DNA of 64,000 bases, taken from the NCBI RefSeq assembly GCF_006227205.1, contig NZ_VCNG01000012.1:62001-126000 (forward strand), in the 5' to 3' direction. The notes beneath the pieces were generated by a model. The model was not told where the DNA came from. It searched no databases and saw only the letters and a list, made by a program, of their open reading frames with translations. Shown in pieces: positions 52,380 through 63,102 of the stretch (position 1 is its first letter; every line of letters starts with the position of its first letter). A program made the translations under genes and the position numbers. Source of the DNA: Pseudomonas sp. ICMP22404 (GTDB lineage: Bacteria > Pseudomonadota > Gammaproteobacteria > Pseudomonadales > Pseudomonadaceae).

Positions 52380-53845
52380 TGAACTCGCTGTATATCGCGG
52401 GAAGCTGGCTGGAAGGCCAGGGCGACATGTTTGAGTCGTTGAACCCGGTGACCCAGCAAGTGCTGTGGTCGGGCAAGGGCGCCACGGCCGCGCAGGTCGA
52501 GTCGGCGGTGCAGGCTGCGCGTCAGGCGTTCCCGGACTGGGCCCGGCGTTCCCTGGATGAACGCATTCAGGTGCTGGATGCCTTTGCCGCGGCGCTGAAG
52601 AGCCACGCTGACGAACTGGCCCACTGCATCGGCGAGGAAACCGGCAAGCCGTTGTGGGAAGCGGCCACCGAAGTCACCAGCATGATCAACAAGGTCGCCA
52701 TCTCGGTGCAGAGCTACCGCGAGCGGACCGGCGAGAAGAGCGGCCCCCTGGGCGACGCCACTGCGGTCCTGCGGCATAAGCCCCACGGTGTGGTGGCGGT
52801 ATTCGGCCCTTACAACTTCCCTGGCCACTTGCCCAACGGCCACATCGTGCCGGCGCTGCTGGCAGGTAACTGTGTGCTGTTCAAACCGAGCGAGCTGACC
52901 CCGAAAGTCGCCGAGCTGACGGTCAGGTGCTGGGTCGAAGCCGGTTTGCCGGCGGGTGTGCTGAACCTGTTGCAAGGCGCACGGGAAACCGGCATCGCCC
53001 TGGCGGCGAATCCGGGCATCGACGGGCTGTTCTTCACCGGCTCCAGCCGCACCGGCAATCTGCTGCATCAACAATTCTCCGGTCGCCCGGACAAGATCCT
53101 GGCGCTGGAAATGGGCGGTAACAATCCGCTGGTGGTGGACGAAGTGGCGGACGTCGATGCGGCGGTCTACACCATCATCCAATCGGCATTCATTTCCGCC
53201 GGCCAGCGCTGCACCTGCGCGCGCCGGTTGCTGGTCCCGGAAGGGGCGTGGGGCGATGCCCTGCTGGCGCGCCTGGTGGCGGTCAGCTCTGCGATTGAAG
53301 TCGGTGCTTTCGACCAGCAACCGGCGCCGTTCATGGGCTCGGTGGTTTCCCTGGGCGCGGCGAAAGCCTTGATGGACGCACAGAATCACCTGTTGGGCCT
53401 CGGCGCCGTGGCGCTGCTGACGATGACTCAGCCACAGCCTCAGGCCGCGTTGCTGACGCCAGGGATTCTCGATGTGACGGCGGTGGCCGAACGTCCAGAC
53501 GAAGAGCTGTTCGGGCCATTGCTGCAAGTGATCCGCTACGCGGATTTCCCAGCGGCCATCGCCGAGGCCAACAACACCCAATACGGCCTGGCCGCCGGCT
53601 TGTTGTCCGACTCCCAGGAGCGCTACCAGCAGTTCTGGCTGCAAAGCCGTGCCGGTATCGTCAATTGGAACAAACAGTTGACCGGCGCTGCCAGCAGCGC
53701 GCCGTTCGGCGGCGTCGGTGCTTCTGGCAACCATCGCGCCAGCGCCTATTACGCGGCTGACTATTGCGCGTACCCGGTGGCGTCCCTGGAGACGCCAAGC
53801 CTTGTCATGCCAGCCAGTCTCACGCCGGGTGTGCGAATGGTATGA
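52376..53845 (+). CDS. aruD: Succinylglutamate-semialdehyde dehydrogenase AruD
   Basis: The 489-residue aldehyde dehydrogenase has FGPYNFPGHLPNGHIVPALL, the Rossmann glycines GLFFTGSSRTGN, the catalytic glutamate ALEMGGNNPLVV and the catalytic cysteine SAGQRCTCARRL. It oxidises succinylglutamate semialdehyde with NAD. The start overlaps the end of aruG. The E. coli equivalent is AstD. Confidence 0.94.
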   Translation: MMNSLYIAGSWLEGQGDMFESLNPVTQQVLWSGKGATAAQVESAVQAARQAFPDWARRSLDERIQVLDAFAAALKSHADELAHCIGEETGKPLWEAATEVTSMINKVAISVQSYRERTGEKSGPLGDATAVLRHKPHGVVAVFGPYNFPGHLPNGHIVPALLAGNCVLFKPSELTPKVAELTVRCWVEAGLPAGVLNLLQGARETGIALAANPGIDGLFFTGSSRTGNLLHQQFSGRPDKILALEMGGNNPLVVDEVADVDAAVYTIIQSAFISAGQRCTCARRLLVPEGAWGDALLARLVAVSSAIEVGAFDQQPAPFMGSVVSLGAAKALMDAQNHLLGLGAVALLTMTQPQPQAALLTPGILDVTAVAERPDEELFGPLLQVIRYADFPAAIAEANNTQYGLAAGLLSDSQERYQQFWLQSRAGIVNWNKQLTGAASSAPFGGVGASGNHRASAYYAADYCAYPVASLETPSLVMPASLTPGVRMV

Positions 53846-53847
53846 AT

Positions 53848-53958
53848 CCATCGCGGGCAAGCCTTGCTCCCACAGGTTCCATGCCGTCCCTGGGGGAACT
53901 GACCTTGGCCCACAGGCTTTGTATGAATCCCCTGTGGGAGCAAGGCTTGCCCGCGATG
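53848..53958. repeat. REPIN, GCGGGCAAGC variant, inside the aru locus
   Basis: ATCGCGGGCAAGCCTTGCTC and its inverse CTTGCCCGCGAT lie in outward order, 3 bases after the aruD stop. The GGCAAGCC core is a third REP variant. The direct repeat GTATGAATCC also flanks the first arm. It divides aruD from aruB. Confidence 0.85.
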
Positions 53959-54017
53959 GCCGCGCCGCAGTTGCTACTTGATGCCTATAAAAAACAGATC
54001 CTCGTGGAGCCTCGCTG

Positions 54018-55364
54018 ATGAAATCCTTTGAAGTCAACTTTGACGGTCTAGTGGGGCCGACCCATAACTACGGCGGGCTCTCGTACGGCAACGTCGCGTC
54101 CCAGAGCAACAGTCAGGCGTGCTCCAACCCCAAGGAAGCGGCGTTGCAGGGCCTGGCGAAAATGAAAGCGCTGATGGACATGGGCTTCCAGCAAGGTGTG
54201 CTGGCGCCACAGGAGCGTCCAGACGTGGCAGCCCTGCGCCGGTTGGGTTTTGCCGGCAGCGACGCCGAGGTCATCCAGCAGGCCGCGAAAGAAGCGATGC
54301 CGCTGCTGGTCGCCAGTTGCTCGGCCTCCAGCATGTGGGTGGCGAATGCCGCCACCGTCAGCCCGAGTGCCGACACCGCTGACGGCCGCGTGCATTTCAC
54401 CGCCGCCAACCTGAACTGCAAGTACCATCGCAGCATCGAGCACCCGACCACCAGTCGCGTACTGGGGGCGATGTTTGCCGATCAACAGCACTTCGCCCAT
54501 CACGCCGCGTTGCCCGCGGTGGCACAGTTCGGCGACGAAGGGGCGGCCAACCACACCCGTTTCTGCCGCAGCTACGGTGAGGCAGGTGTCGAATTCTTTG
54601 TGTTCGGTCGCAGTGCTTTCGACACCCGTTACCCGGCGCCGCAGAAATACCCGGCTCGCCAGACCCTCGAAGCGTCCCGCGCGGTCGTCCGTTTGCATGG
54701 CCTGCGGGAAGAGGGCGTGGTGTACGCCCAGCAGAACCCGTCGGTGATCGACCAGGGCGTGTTTCACAACGACGTGATCGCGGTCGGCAATGGCGAGGTG
54801 TTGTTCTATCACGAGGACGCGTTTCTCGAGACCGACCGGATGCTGGCCGAACTGAGCAGCAAACTCGCCAAGGTCGGTGGGACCTTTCAGTCGGTGTGCG
54901 TGCCGCGCTCCGCAGTCAGCGTCGATGACGCGGTACGTTCCTACCTGTTCAATAGCCAGCTGCTGTCGCGTCCCGACGGCTCGATGCTGTTGATCGTGCC
55001 GGAAGAGTGCCGCAGCAATCCGCGCGTTTGGCAATACCTGCAAGGCCTGACGGGTTCTGGTGGGGTGATTCGCGAAGTGAAGGTCTTCGACCTCAAGCAG
55101 AGCATGCAGAACGGTGGCGGCCCGGCTTGTCTGAGGTTGCGCGTGGCGCTCAATGAAACCGAGCTGGCGGCCGTCAACCCAGGGGTTATCATGACGGCGC
55201 CGCTGTACGATTCGCTGACCCAGTGGGTCGAGCGGCATTACCGCGACCGTATGACCGAAAGCGACCTGGCGGACCCGCAATTGCTGCTCGAATGCCGGTC
55301 GGCACTGGATGAATTGACACAAATCCTTAAACTTGGCGCGGTCTATCCTTTCCAGATCAATTGA
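54018..55364 (+). CDS. aruB: N-succinylarginine dihydrolase AruB
   Basis: The 448-residue protein belongs to the amidinotransferase-like beta/alpha propeller fold. It starts MKSFEVNFDGLVGPTHNYGG and contains SSMWVANAATVSPSADT, HNDVIAVGNGEVLFYHEDAF and QNGGGPACLRLRVALNETEL, the last with the catalytic cysteine. It removes two ammonia and CO2 from succinylarginine to give succinylornithine. Confidence 0.95.
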   Translation: MKSFEVNFDGLVGPTHNYGGLSYGNVASQSNSQACSNPKEAALQGLAKMKALMDMGFQQGVLAPQERPDVAALRRLGFAGSDAEVIQQAAKEAMPLLVASCSASSMWVANAATVSPSADTADGRVHFTAANLNCKYHRSIEHPTTSRVLGAMFADQQHFAHHAALPAVAQFGDEGAANHTRFCRSYGEAGVEFFVFGRSAFDTRYPAPQKYPARQTLEASRAVVRLHGLREEGVVYAQQNPSVIDQGVFHNDVIAVGNGEVLFYHEDAFLETDRMLAELSSKLAKVGGTFQSVCVPRSAVSVDDAVRSYLFNSQLLSRPDGSMLLIVPEECRSNPRVWQYLQGLTGSGGVIREVKVFDLKQSMQNGGGPACLRLRVALNETELAAVNPGVIMTAPLYDSLTQWVERHYRDRMTESDLADPQLLLECRSALDELTQILKLGAVYPFQIN

Positions 55365-55433
55365 AAGCGCGCGCGACCTGACTACAGTCAAAGCAGGGCG
55401 CGTGGCCTTATCTCCAGACGAGAACGTAAAAAC

Positions 55434-55721
55434 ATGAGCGATGCACTGCAGCTGATTCTTGAAGACACCGACGGCACCCAACTGGAAACCTCTTGCACCC
55501 GCGTGGCGGTGATGTGGCAGGGCAAGGAGTTGTGGATCCAGCAGGACGGCCGCGGTCAGCTGCTGATCGGCGTGGACGTCGAGGAAGGGGATGAGGAATA
55601 CGCCAACCTGTTGTTGCGTCCGCTGGCAACCAACCTGGTCAGCCTGCAGCTGGAAATGGAACCGGCCGACCTTGGCGACGACGACCATGTCCATGGCCCG
55701 GATTGCGGCCACGACCATTAA
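55434..55721 (+). CDS. Small His/Asp-tailed protein within aru operon
   Basis: The 95-residue protein has a beta-rich body (LILEDTDGTQLETSCTRVAV, GKELWIQQDGRGQLLIGVDV). A C-terminal metal-ligand-rich tail follows (DLGDDDHVHGPDCGHDH: four His, one Cys, several Asp). It lies between aruB and aruE, 12 bp before aruE. Pseudomonas annotations sometimes call it topoisomerase-like; I see no basis for that. A metal-storage or metal-delivery role for the zinc enzyme AruE is possible but only inferred. Confidence 0.8.
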   Translation: MSDALQLILEDTDGTQLETSCTRVAVMWQGKELWIQQDGRGQLLIGVDVEEGDEEYANLLLRPLATNLVSLQLEMEPADLGDDDHVHGPDCGHDH

Positions 55722-55733
55722 GGAAACCGCGCT

Positions 55734-56741
55734 ATGCTCGCCCTCGGCAAACTGCTTGAACTGACCCTCGCCGGCCGTGAACCGGCGGAGAAGACTCAAC
55801 TGACTGTCGAAGGCGTACGGATGCGCTGGTTGAGCGAGGGCGCGCTGGAGGTCAAGCCGCCCGAAGCCCGGGATAATGGCCTGGACCTGCTGTTATCGGC
55901 GGGGATCCACGGTAACGAAACCGCGCCAATCGAATTGCTCGACCGCCTGCTGCATGACATCGCCCGTGGAGACGTGAAGCCTCGGGCACGCATTCTGTTC
56001 CTGTTCGGCAATCCCGAAGCCATCCGCCGCGGTGAGCGTTTCGTCGAACAGGACGTCAACCGGCTGTTCAATGGCCGTCATGAACTCAGCGGTGGCCCGG
56101 AAGCGCTGCGGGCTTGCGAGCTGGAGCGGCTGGCCGCCAGCTTCTTCAACCGGCCAGAGCGCAGTCGCTTGCATTACGACCTGCACACGGCCATCCGTGG
56201 CTCGAAGATCGAGCAGTTCGCCCTGTACCCCTGGAAGGAAGGTCGCCAGCATTCACGTCGTGAACTGGCCCGCCTGCGTGCGGCGGGTATGGAAGCCGTG
56301 TTGCTGCAGAACAAGCCGTCCATCGTCTTCAGTGCCTACACCTACGACCAGCTCGGCGCAGAATCCTTCACCTTGGAACTGGGCAAGGCGCGGCCGTTCG
56401 GGGAGAACGAAGGCGTCAATGTCAGCCTGCTGGAAACCCGCCTGAAGCAGATCATCGAAGGTAACGAGCCTGAGCTGGACGACGGGCTGGATGGCCTCCA
56501 GCTGTTCAGCGTGGCCCGGGAGATCATCAAGCACAGCGACAGCTTCCGCCTGAACCTGCCGGCGGACATCGAGAATTTTTCGGAGCTGGGAAAAGGCTAC
56601 GTGCTGGCCGAAGACATTGCCCAGACCCGTTGGGTGATCGAAGAAGAGGGCGCGCGGATCATCTTCCCGAATCCCAAGGTGAAGAATGGCTTGCGGGCGG
56701 GCATCCTGATTGTGCCGGCCACCGGCGAAAACCTGGCCTGA
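55734..56741 (+). CDS. aruE: Succinylglutamate desuccinylase AruE
   Basis: The 335-residue M14-like zinc hydrolase has metal ligands in LSAGIHGNETAPIELLDRLL and HYDLHTAIRGS, and the catalytic glutamate probably in SFTLELGKARPFG. It splits succinylglutamate into succinate and glutamate, the final AST step. It is the last gene of the locus; a perfect REP hairpin follows. Confidence 0.94.
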   Translation: MLALGKLLELTLAGREPAEKTQLTVEGVRMRWLSEGALEVKPPEARDNGLDLLLSAGIHGNETAPIELLDRLLHDIARGDVKPRARILFLFGNPEAIRRGERFVEQDVNRLFNGRHELSGGPEALRACELERLAASFFNRPERSRLHYDLHTAIRGSKIEQFALYPWKEGRQHSRRELARLRAAGMEAVLLQNKPSIVFSAYTYDQLGAESFTLELGKARPFGENEGVNVSLLETRLKQIIEGNEPELDDGLDGLQLFSVAREIIKHSDSFRLNLPADIENFSELGKGYVLAEDIAQTRWVIEEEGARIIFPNPKVKNGLRAGILIVPATGENLA

Positions 56742-56757
56742 ACCAACACCGAACCCT

Positions 56758-56785
56758 TGTGGGAGCGAGCAAGCCCGCTCCCACA
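56758..56785. repeat. Solitary REP forming a perfect hairpin
   Basis: TGTGGGAGCG-AGCAAGCC-CGCTCCCACA. It lies between the convergent aruE and ribH2 genes. With no other stem present it could end transcription for one or both. Confidence 0.8.
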
Positions 56786-56796
56786 GGAGGATGTGT

Positions 56797-57303
56797 TTAG
56801 ACGGCTAAGGCGCGCTGTTCGCTACGGCGTAGCGCCCGGGTCTTGTGCAAGGTGTCAGCGCAGGTCTTCGCCGCTTCCTGGCCCTTGTGCACGAAATGCT
56901 CGAAGAAAAACTTCTGGTGCTCTTCCCCGGCATGGAAGTGGTGCGGCGTGAGCACCACCGAGAACACCGGCACCTCGGTTTCCAGCTGTACCTGCATCAG
57001 GCCGCTGATCACCGATTGGGCGACGAATTCATGCCGGTAGATGCCGCCATCCACCACCAGGCCGGCGGCGACGATGCCAGCGTAGCGGCCGGATTTGGCC
57101 AGCAGCTTGGCGTGCAGCGGGATCTCGAAGGCGCCACCGACTTCGAAGAGGTCGATGTCACTTTCCTGATAACCCTGGTTGATCATTTCCGCGACGAAGC
57201 CGTTACGGCTCTGGTCGACAATTTCCTTGTGCCAGCAGGCCTGGATGAACGCAATGCGCTCGCCCGGATGTTTGATTTTGCTGTCGATTGCAGTGGGTTG
57301 CAT
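56797..57303 (-). CDS. ribH2: 6,7-dimethyl-8-ribityllumazine synthase, type II (RibH2-like)
   Basis: The 168-residue protein has the lumazine-synthase fold: IAFIQACWHKEIVDQSRNGF, DIDLFEVGGAFEIPLHAKLL, AGLVVDGGIYRHEFVAQSVI, PVFSVVLTPHHFHAGEEHQK. The RHEFVAQ and TPHHFH forms differ from the housekeeping enzyme and match type II decameric enzymes. It catalyses the penultimate riboflavin step. An FMN riboswitch stands in its leader, so it is probably induced at low FMN. The housekeeping ribH is expected elsewhere. Confidence 0.88.
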   Translation of the reverse strand: MQPTAIDSKIKHPGERIAFIQACWHKEIVDQSRNGFVAEMINQGYQESDIDLFEVGGAFEIPLHAKLLAKSGRYAGIVAAGLVVDGGIYRHEFVAQSVISGLMQVQLETEVPVFSVVLTPHHFHAGEEHQKFFFEHFVHKGQEAAKTCADTLHKTRALRRSEQRALAV

Positions 57304-57406
57304 GTTCTGGTTCCTGTTTGTGTGAAAAACAGGGCGTCATGAATCGAAGGGGAGTCGAGGATGCGCCGCGCACAAACAGCCGCAAGCGGTCCTTGGGTGC
57401 CGATCC

Positions 57407-57569
57407 CGTTCTCTCTTCATCCGGACTATGACCGTCGGCCCCGGGATCACACCGGGTCTGCTGACCTTGCCGCCGCACCGCAAAAAGCCGTGCCTCGCCA
57501 AGCGCTCGCGGGCTATGCACCTTGCGTGCAATTACCGCCGGTGGGGAATTACACCCCGCCCTGAGAACG
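57407..57569 (-). promoter_or_regulatory. FMN riboswitch (RFN element)
   Basis: Read on the minus strand, P1 arms CGTTCTC and GAGAACG enclose the conserved blocks of the RFN element: AGGGCGGGGTGTAATTCCCC-ACCGGCGGT, later GGTCAGCAGACCCGGTG, GATCCCGGGGCCGACGGTCA and AGTCCGGATGAAGAGAGAAC. It lies about 100 bases before the ribH2 ATG. The platform between aptamer and gene (57304-57406) decides expression; a clear terminator was not seen, so translational control is possible. Confidence 0.95.
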
Positions 57570-57620
57570 TTTTTGCCGCTACGCTGTGTGGCGGCGCAGG
57601 ATTTTTAACACATAACCCCC

Positions 57621-57710
57621 TGTGGGAGCGAGCCTGCTCGCGATGGCGGTCGTACATCCAGCATCGCTGCAAGCTGAACCACCGCTATCGCGAGCAGGCT
57701 CGCTCCCACA
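57621..57710. repeat. REPIN
   Basis: Two inverted TGTGGGAGCGAGCCTGCTCG copies upstream of the threonine aldolase gene. Confidence 0.9.
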
Positions 57711-57814
57711 GGGTGTGTCTTTTCCTTCTGGCGGTCTTGATTATTCGTCGCCGTGACCGCAGTAATTGCCATTCGAAAGGGAATTCCCCCGCACCCACAC
57801 CCGAGGCCCGATTC

Positions 57815-58819
57815 ATGAGCGTTATAGACCTTCGCAGCGACACGGTCACCCAACCTTCCGCCGCCATGCTGGATGCCATGGCCGGCGCGCCGACCGGCGA
57901 CGATGTGTATGGCGAGGATCCGACGGTCAATCGTCTCGAAGCCGAGCTCGCCGGACGCCTGGGGTTCGCGGCGGGGCTGTTCGTGCCCAGCGGCACCATG
58001 AGCAACCTGCTGGGGTTGATGGCTCACTGCGAGCGTGGCGATGAATACATCGTCGGCCAGCAGGCCCACACCTACAAATACGAAGGCGGTGGCGCGGCAG
58101 TGCTCGGTTCGATCCAGCCCCAACCCCTCGAGGTGCAGGCGGATGGCTCCCTGGACCTGGCGCAGGTCGCCGCGGCGATCAAGCCGGATGACTTCCATTT
58201 TGCCCGCACCCGTCTGCTGGCCCTGGAAAACACCATGCAAGGCAAGGTGCTGCCGCTGGAGTACCTGGCCCATGCCCGGCGTTTCACCCAGGAACACGGC
58301 CTGGCGCTGCACCTGGACGGGGCGCGGTTGTACAACGCGGTGGTCAAGCTCAATGTCGATGCGCGGGAGATCACCCAGCACTTCGACTCGGTGTCGGTGT
58401 GCCTGTCCAAAGGCCTGGGCGCGCCGATCGGTTCGGTTCTGTGCGGCAGCGTCGGATTGATCGACAAGGCGCGCCGGCTGCGCAAGATGGTCGGCGGTGG
58501 CATGCGCCAGGCCGGAATTCTGGCGGCAGCGGGGCTTTATGCCCTCGATCATCAGGTCCAGCGCCTGGCCGACGACCACGCCAATGCCCGGCGTCTTGCC
58601 GAAGGGTTGCAGGCGGCGGGTTATGAGGTCGAGCCGGTGCAGACCAACATGGTCTATGTGCAAATGGGCGAGCGGGCCGAGGCGATCAAGGCATTTGCCG
58701 CTGAGCGAGGCATCAAACTCGTAGCCGCACCGCGCCTGCGGATGGTGACCCACCTGGACGTCAGCGCTGCGCAAATCGACCGGGTGATCGCCACTTTCGT
58801 CGAATTTTCCGGCAACTGA
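57815..58819 (+). CDS. ltaE: Low-specificity L-threonine aldolase
   Basis: The 334-residue fold-type I PLP enzyme starts MSVIDLRSDTVTQPSAAMLD, followed by GDDVYGEDPTVNRLEAELA and the PLP lysine in VSVCLSKGLGAPIGSVL. It cleaves threonine/allo-threonine to glycine and acetaldehyde. ATG 57815 is chosen because the conserved IDLRSDTVT motif starts there; the frame is open far upstream, across the REPIN. No strong ribosome site. Confidence 0.92.
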   Translation: MSVIDLRSDTVTQPSAAMLDAMAGAPTGDDVYGEDPTVNRLEAELAGRLGFAAGLFVPSGTMSNLLGLMAHCERGDEYIVGQQAHTYKYEGGGAAVLGSIQPQPLEVQADGSLDLAQVAAAIKPDDFHFARTRLLALENTMQGKVLPLEYLAHARRFTQEHGLALHLDGARLYNAVVKLNVDAREITQHFDSVSVCLSKGLGAPIGSVLCGSVGLIDKARRLRKMVGGGMRQAGILAAAGLYALDHQVQRLADDHANARRLAEGLQAAGYEVEPVQTNMVYVQMGERAEAIKAFAAERGIKLVAAPRLRMVTHLDVSAAQIDRVIATFVEFSGN

Positions 58820-58877
58820 TCGCCCAAGCGGCCCAATTGACAGTTTCTATCGCATAACACGCTGTACCCCAAGCGCA

Positions 58878-58897
58878 GGGCCGATATAATGCGGCCC
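58878..58897 (+). promoter_or_regulatory. alaS promoter: -10 box inside a palindrome
   Basis: TATAAT (58885-58890) lies in the loop of GGGCCG-N8-CGGCCC (58878-58897). In E. coli, AlaRS represses its own gene by binding a palindrome around the start of transcription, so this could be an analogous site. No good -35 box was found. Confidence 0.55.
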
Positions 58898-58964
58898 TTT
58901 GCCGTTGCTTCGTCTGTTGACGTTTTGCACAGGCCTTTGGCCGCAGCCTCCGTGGAAGAACCTA

Positions 58965-61586
<2,622 letters not shown>

Positions 61587-61587
61587 G

Positions 61588-61630
61588 GCGGTGCTTCGGG
61601 CTCGCGGTCTAGTCGCGGGCCCGACCGCCG
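61588..61630 (+). terminator. GC-rich hairpin between alaS and lysC
   Basis: Outer arms GGCGGT/ACCGCC and an inner pair CGGGCTCGCG / CGCGGGCCCG. There is no T run, so it may be a weak terminator or a processing signal. Confidence 0.4.
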
Positions 61631-61673
61631 TAGTAACTATTGGGCGCCCTTCATGGGCAGAGGCGGCTTTGAA

Positions 61674-62915
61674 ATGGCTTTGATCGTACAGAAATTTGGA
61701 GGCACCTCGGTCGGCACTGTCGAGAGAATCGAACAAGTTGCCGACAAGGTTAAGAAATTCCGTGATGCGGGCGATGACCTGGTGGTTGTGCTGTCGGCAA
61801 TGAGCGGCGAAACCAACCGTCTGATCGATCTGGCCAAGCAAATCAGCGGCGAGCAGCAGCCGGTTCCTCGTGAACTGGATGTGATCGTGTCCACTGGCGA
61901 GCAGGTGACTATCGCCTTGCTGGCCATGGCGCTGATGAAGCGTGGCGTGCCGGCGGTGTCCTACACCGGCAACCAGGTGCGTATCCTGACGGACAGCGCG
62001 CACAACAAGGCGCGTATCCTGCAGATCGACGATCAGAAGATCCGCGGTGACCTGAAGGCCGGCCGCGTTGTGGTGGTCGCCGGTTTCCAGGGCGTGGACG
62101 AGCACGGCAACATCACCACCCTCGGTCGCGGCGGTTCCGACACCACCGGTGTTGCGCTGGCGGCGGCTCTCAAGGCTGATGAGTGCCAGATCTACACTGA
62201 TGTGGATGGCGTCTACACCACCGATCCGCGAGTGGTTCCCGTGGCTCAGCGCCTGGATAAGATCACCTTCGAAGAGATGCTGGAAATGGCCAGTCTCGGC
62301 TCGAAGGTGCTGCAGATCCGTGCGGTCGAATTCGCTGGCAAGTACAACGTTCCGCTGCGCGTCCTGCACAGCTTCAAAGAGGGTCCGGGCACCCTCATTA
62401 CTATTGATGAAGAGGAATCCATGGAACAGCCGATCATTTCCGGCATCGCCTTCAACCGCGATGAAGCCAAGCTGACCATCCGTGGCGTGCCAGACACCCC
62501 CGGCGTGGCCTTCAAGATTCTCGGCCCGATCAGTGCCGCGAACATCGAAGTCGACATGATCGTGCAGAACGTCGCGCACGATAACACCACCGACTTCACC
62601 TTCACCGTGCACCGCAACGACTACCAGGCCGCTGAAGCGGTGCTGAACAAGACCGCAGCCGAAATCGGTGCCCGGGAAGTGGTGGGGGACACCAAGATCG
62701 CCAAGGTTTCGATCGTCGGCGTCGGCATGCGCTCCCACGCAGGCGTGGCCAGCCGGATGTTCGAAGCCCTGGCCAAGGAAAGCATCAACATCCAGATGAT
62801 CTCGACGTCGGAAATCAAGGTTTCCGTGGTGATTGAAGAGAAGTACCTGGAACTGGCCGTGCGCGCCCTGCACACGGCTTTCGAGCTCGACGCCGCCGCC
62901 CGACAGGGCGAATAA
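61674..62915 (+). CDS. lysC: Aspartate kinase
   Basis: The 413-residue protein has an N-terminal kinase domain (IVQKFGGTSVGTVERIEQVA; GRGGSDTTGVALAAAL; YTDVDGVYTTDPR). Two C-terminal ACT domains follow (LTIRGVPDTPGVAFKILGPI; KVSIVGVGMRSHAGVASRMF), which give feedback control by lysine/threonine. It phosphorylates aspartate for Lys, Thr and Met synthesis. ATG 61674 is the family start. An internal ATG at 62421 with its own ribosome site would give the separate regulatory beta chain. Confidence 0.95.
   Translation: MALIVQKFGGTSVGTVERIEQVADKVKKFRDAGDDLVVVLSAMSGETNRLIDLAKQISGEQQPVPRELDVIVSTGEQVTIALLAMALMKRGVPAVSYTGNQVRILTDSAHNKARILQIDDQKIRGDLKAGRVVVVAGFQGVDEHGNITTLGRGGSDTTGVALAAALKADECQIYTDVDGVYTTDPRVVPVAQRLDKITFEEMLEMASLGSKVLQIRAVEFAGKYNVPLRVLHSFKEGPGTLITIDEEESMEQPIISGIAFNRDEAKLTIRGVPDTPGVAFKILGPISAANIEVDMIVQNVAHDNTTDFTFTVHRNDYQAAEAVLNKTAAEIGAREVVGDTKIAKVSIVGVGMRSHAGVASRMFEALAKESINIQMISTSEIKVSVVIEEKYLELAVRALHTAFELDAAARQGE
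62421..62915 (+). other. Possible internal start in lysC (beta subunit)
   Basis: In frame within lysC, ATG 62421 is preceded by AAGAGGA and begins MEQPIISGIAFNRDEAKLTI, 164 residues spanning both ACT domains. This matches the overlapping beta subunit of Bacillus and Corynebacterium aspartokinases in position. Whether it is used here is not proven. Confidence 0.4.
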
Positions 62916-62926
62916 GGCGTTGTCCC

Positions 62927-62961
62927 AAGGGCGCGGTTTTACCGCGCCCTTTTGTTTTTTT
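62927..62961 (+). terminator. Rho-independent terminator of lysC
   Basis: AAGGGCGCGG-TTTTA-CCGCGCCCTT followed by TTG and seven T. Confidence 0.95.
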
Positions 62962-63102
62962 GAATGGCGCGTCTCAAAACTGTTCTTTTGCTCGCGCTGG
63001 TCAATACTGAGGCCTGTAGGCTGCGACCGTTGCGGTTGCAGGTCCGACGTCCTTGTTTTGCAGACTTGTAGTCCCTGAACTGAATTGCGTGAGGAGAAAG
63101 GT

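Larger units (their letters stand above)
57304..57814. other. Divergent leader region: FMN riboswitch and REPIN
   Basis: The 511 bases between ribH2 (minus) and the threonine aldolase gene (plus) hold the riboswitch (57407-57569) and a REPIN (57621-57710). No protein gene is supported. Confidence 0.8.

Noticed and set aside
52334..55799. Two antisense frames of 567 and 583 codons over aruD and aruB
   Set aside because: Same shadow pattern; the plus-strand genes are unambiguous and overlapping long genes here are not plausible.
10969..57710. Repeated palindromes considered as a CRISPR array
   Set aside because: Copies are scattered kilobases apart in different intergenic gaps, are palindromic REP units, and no cas gene is present.
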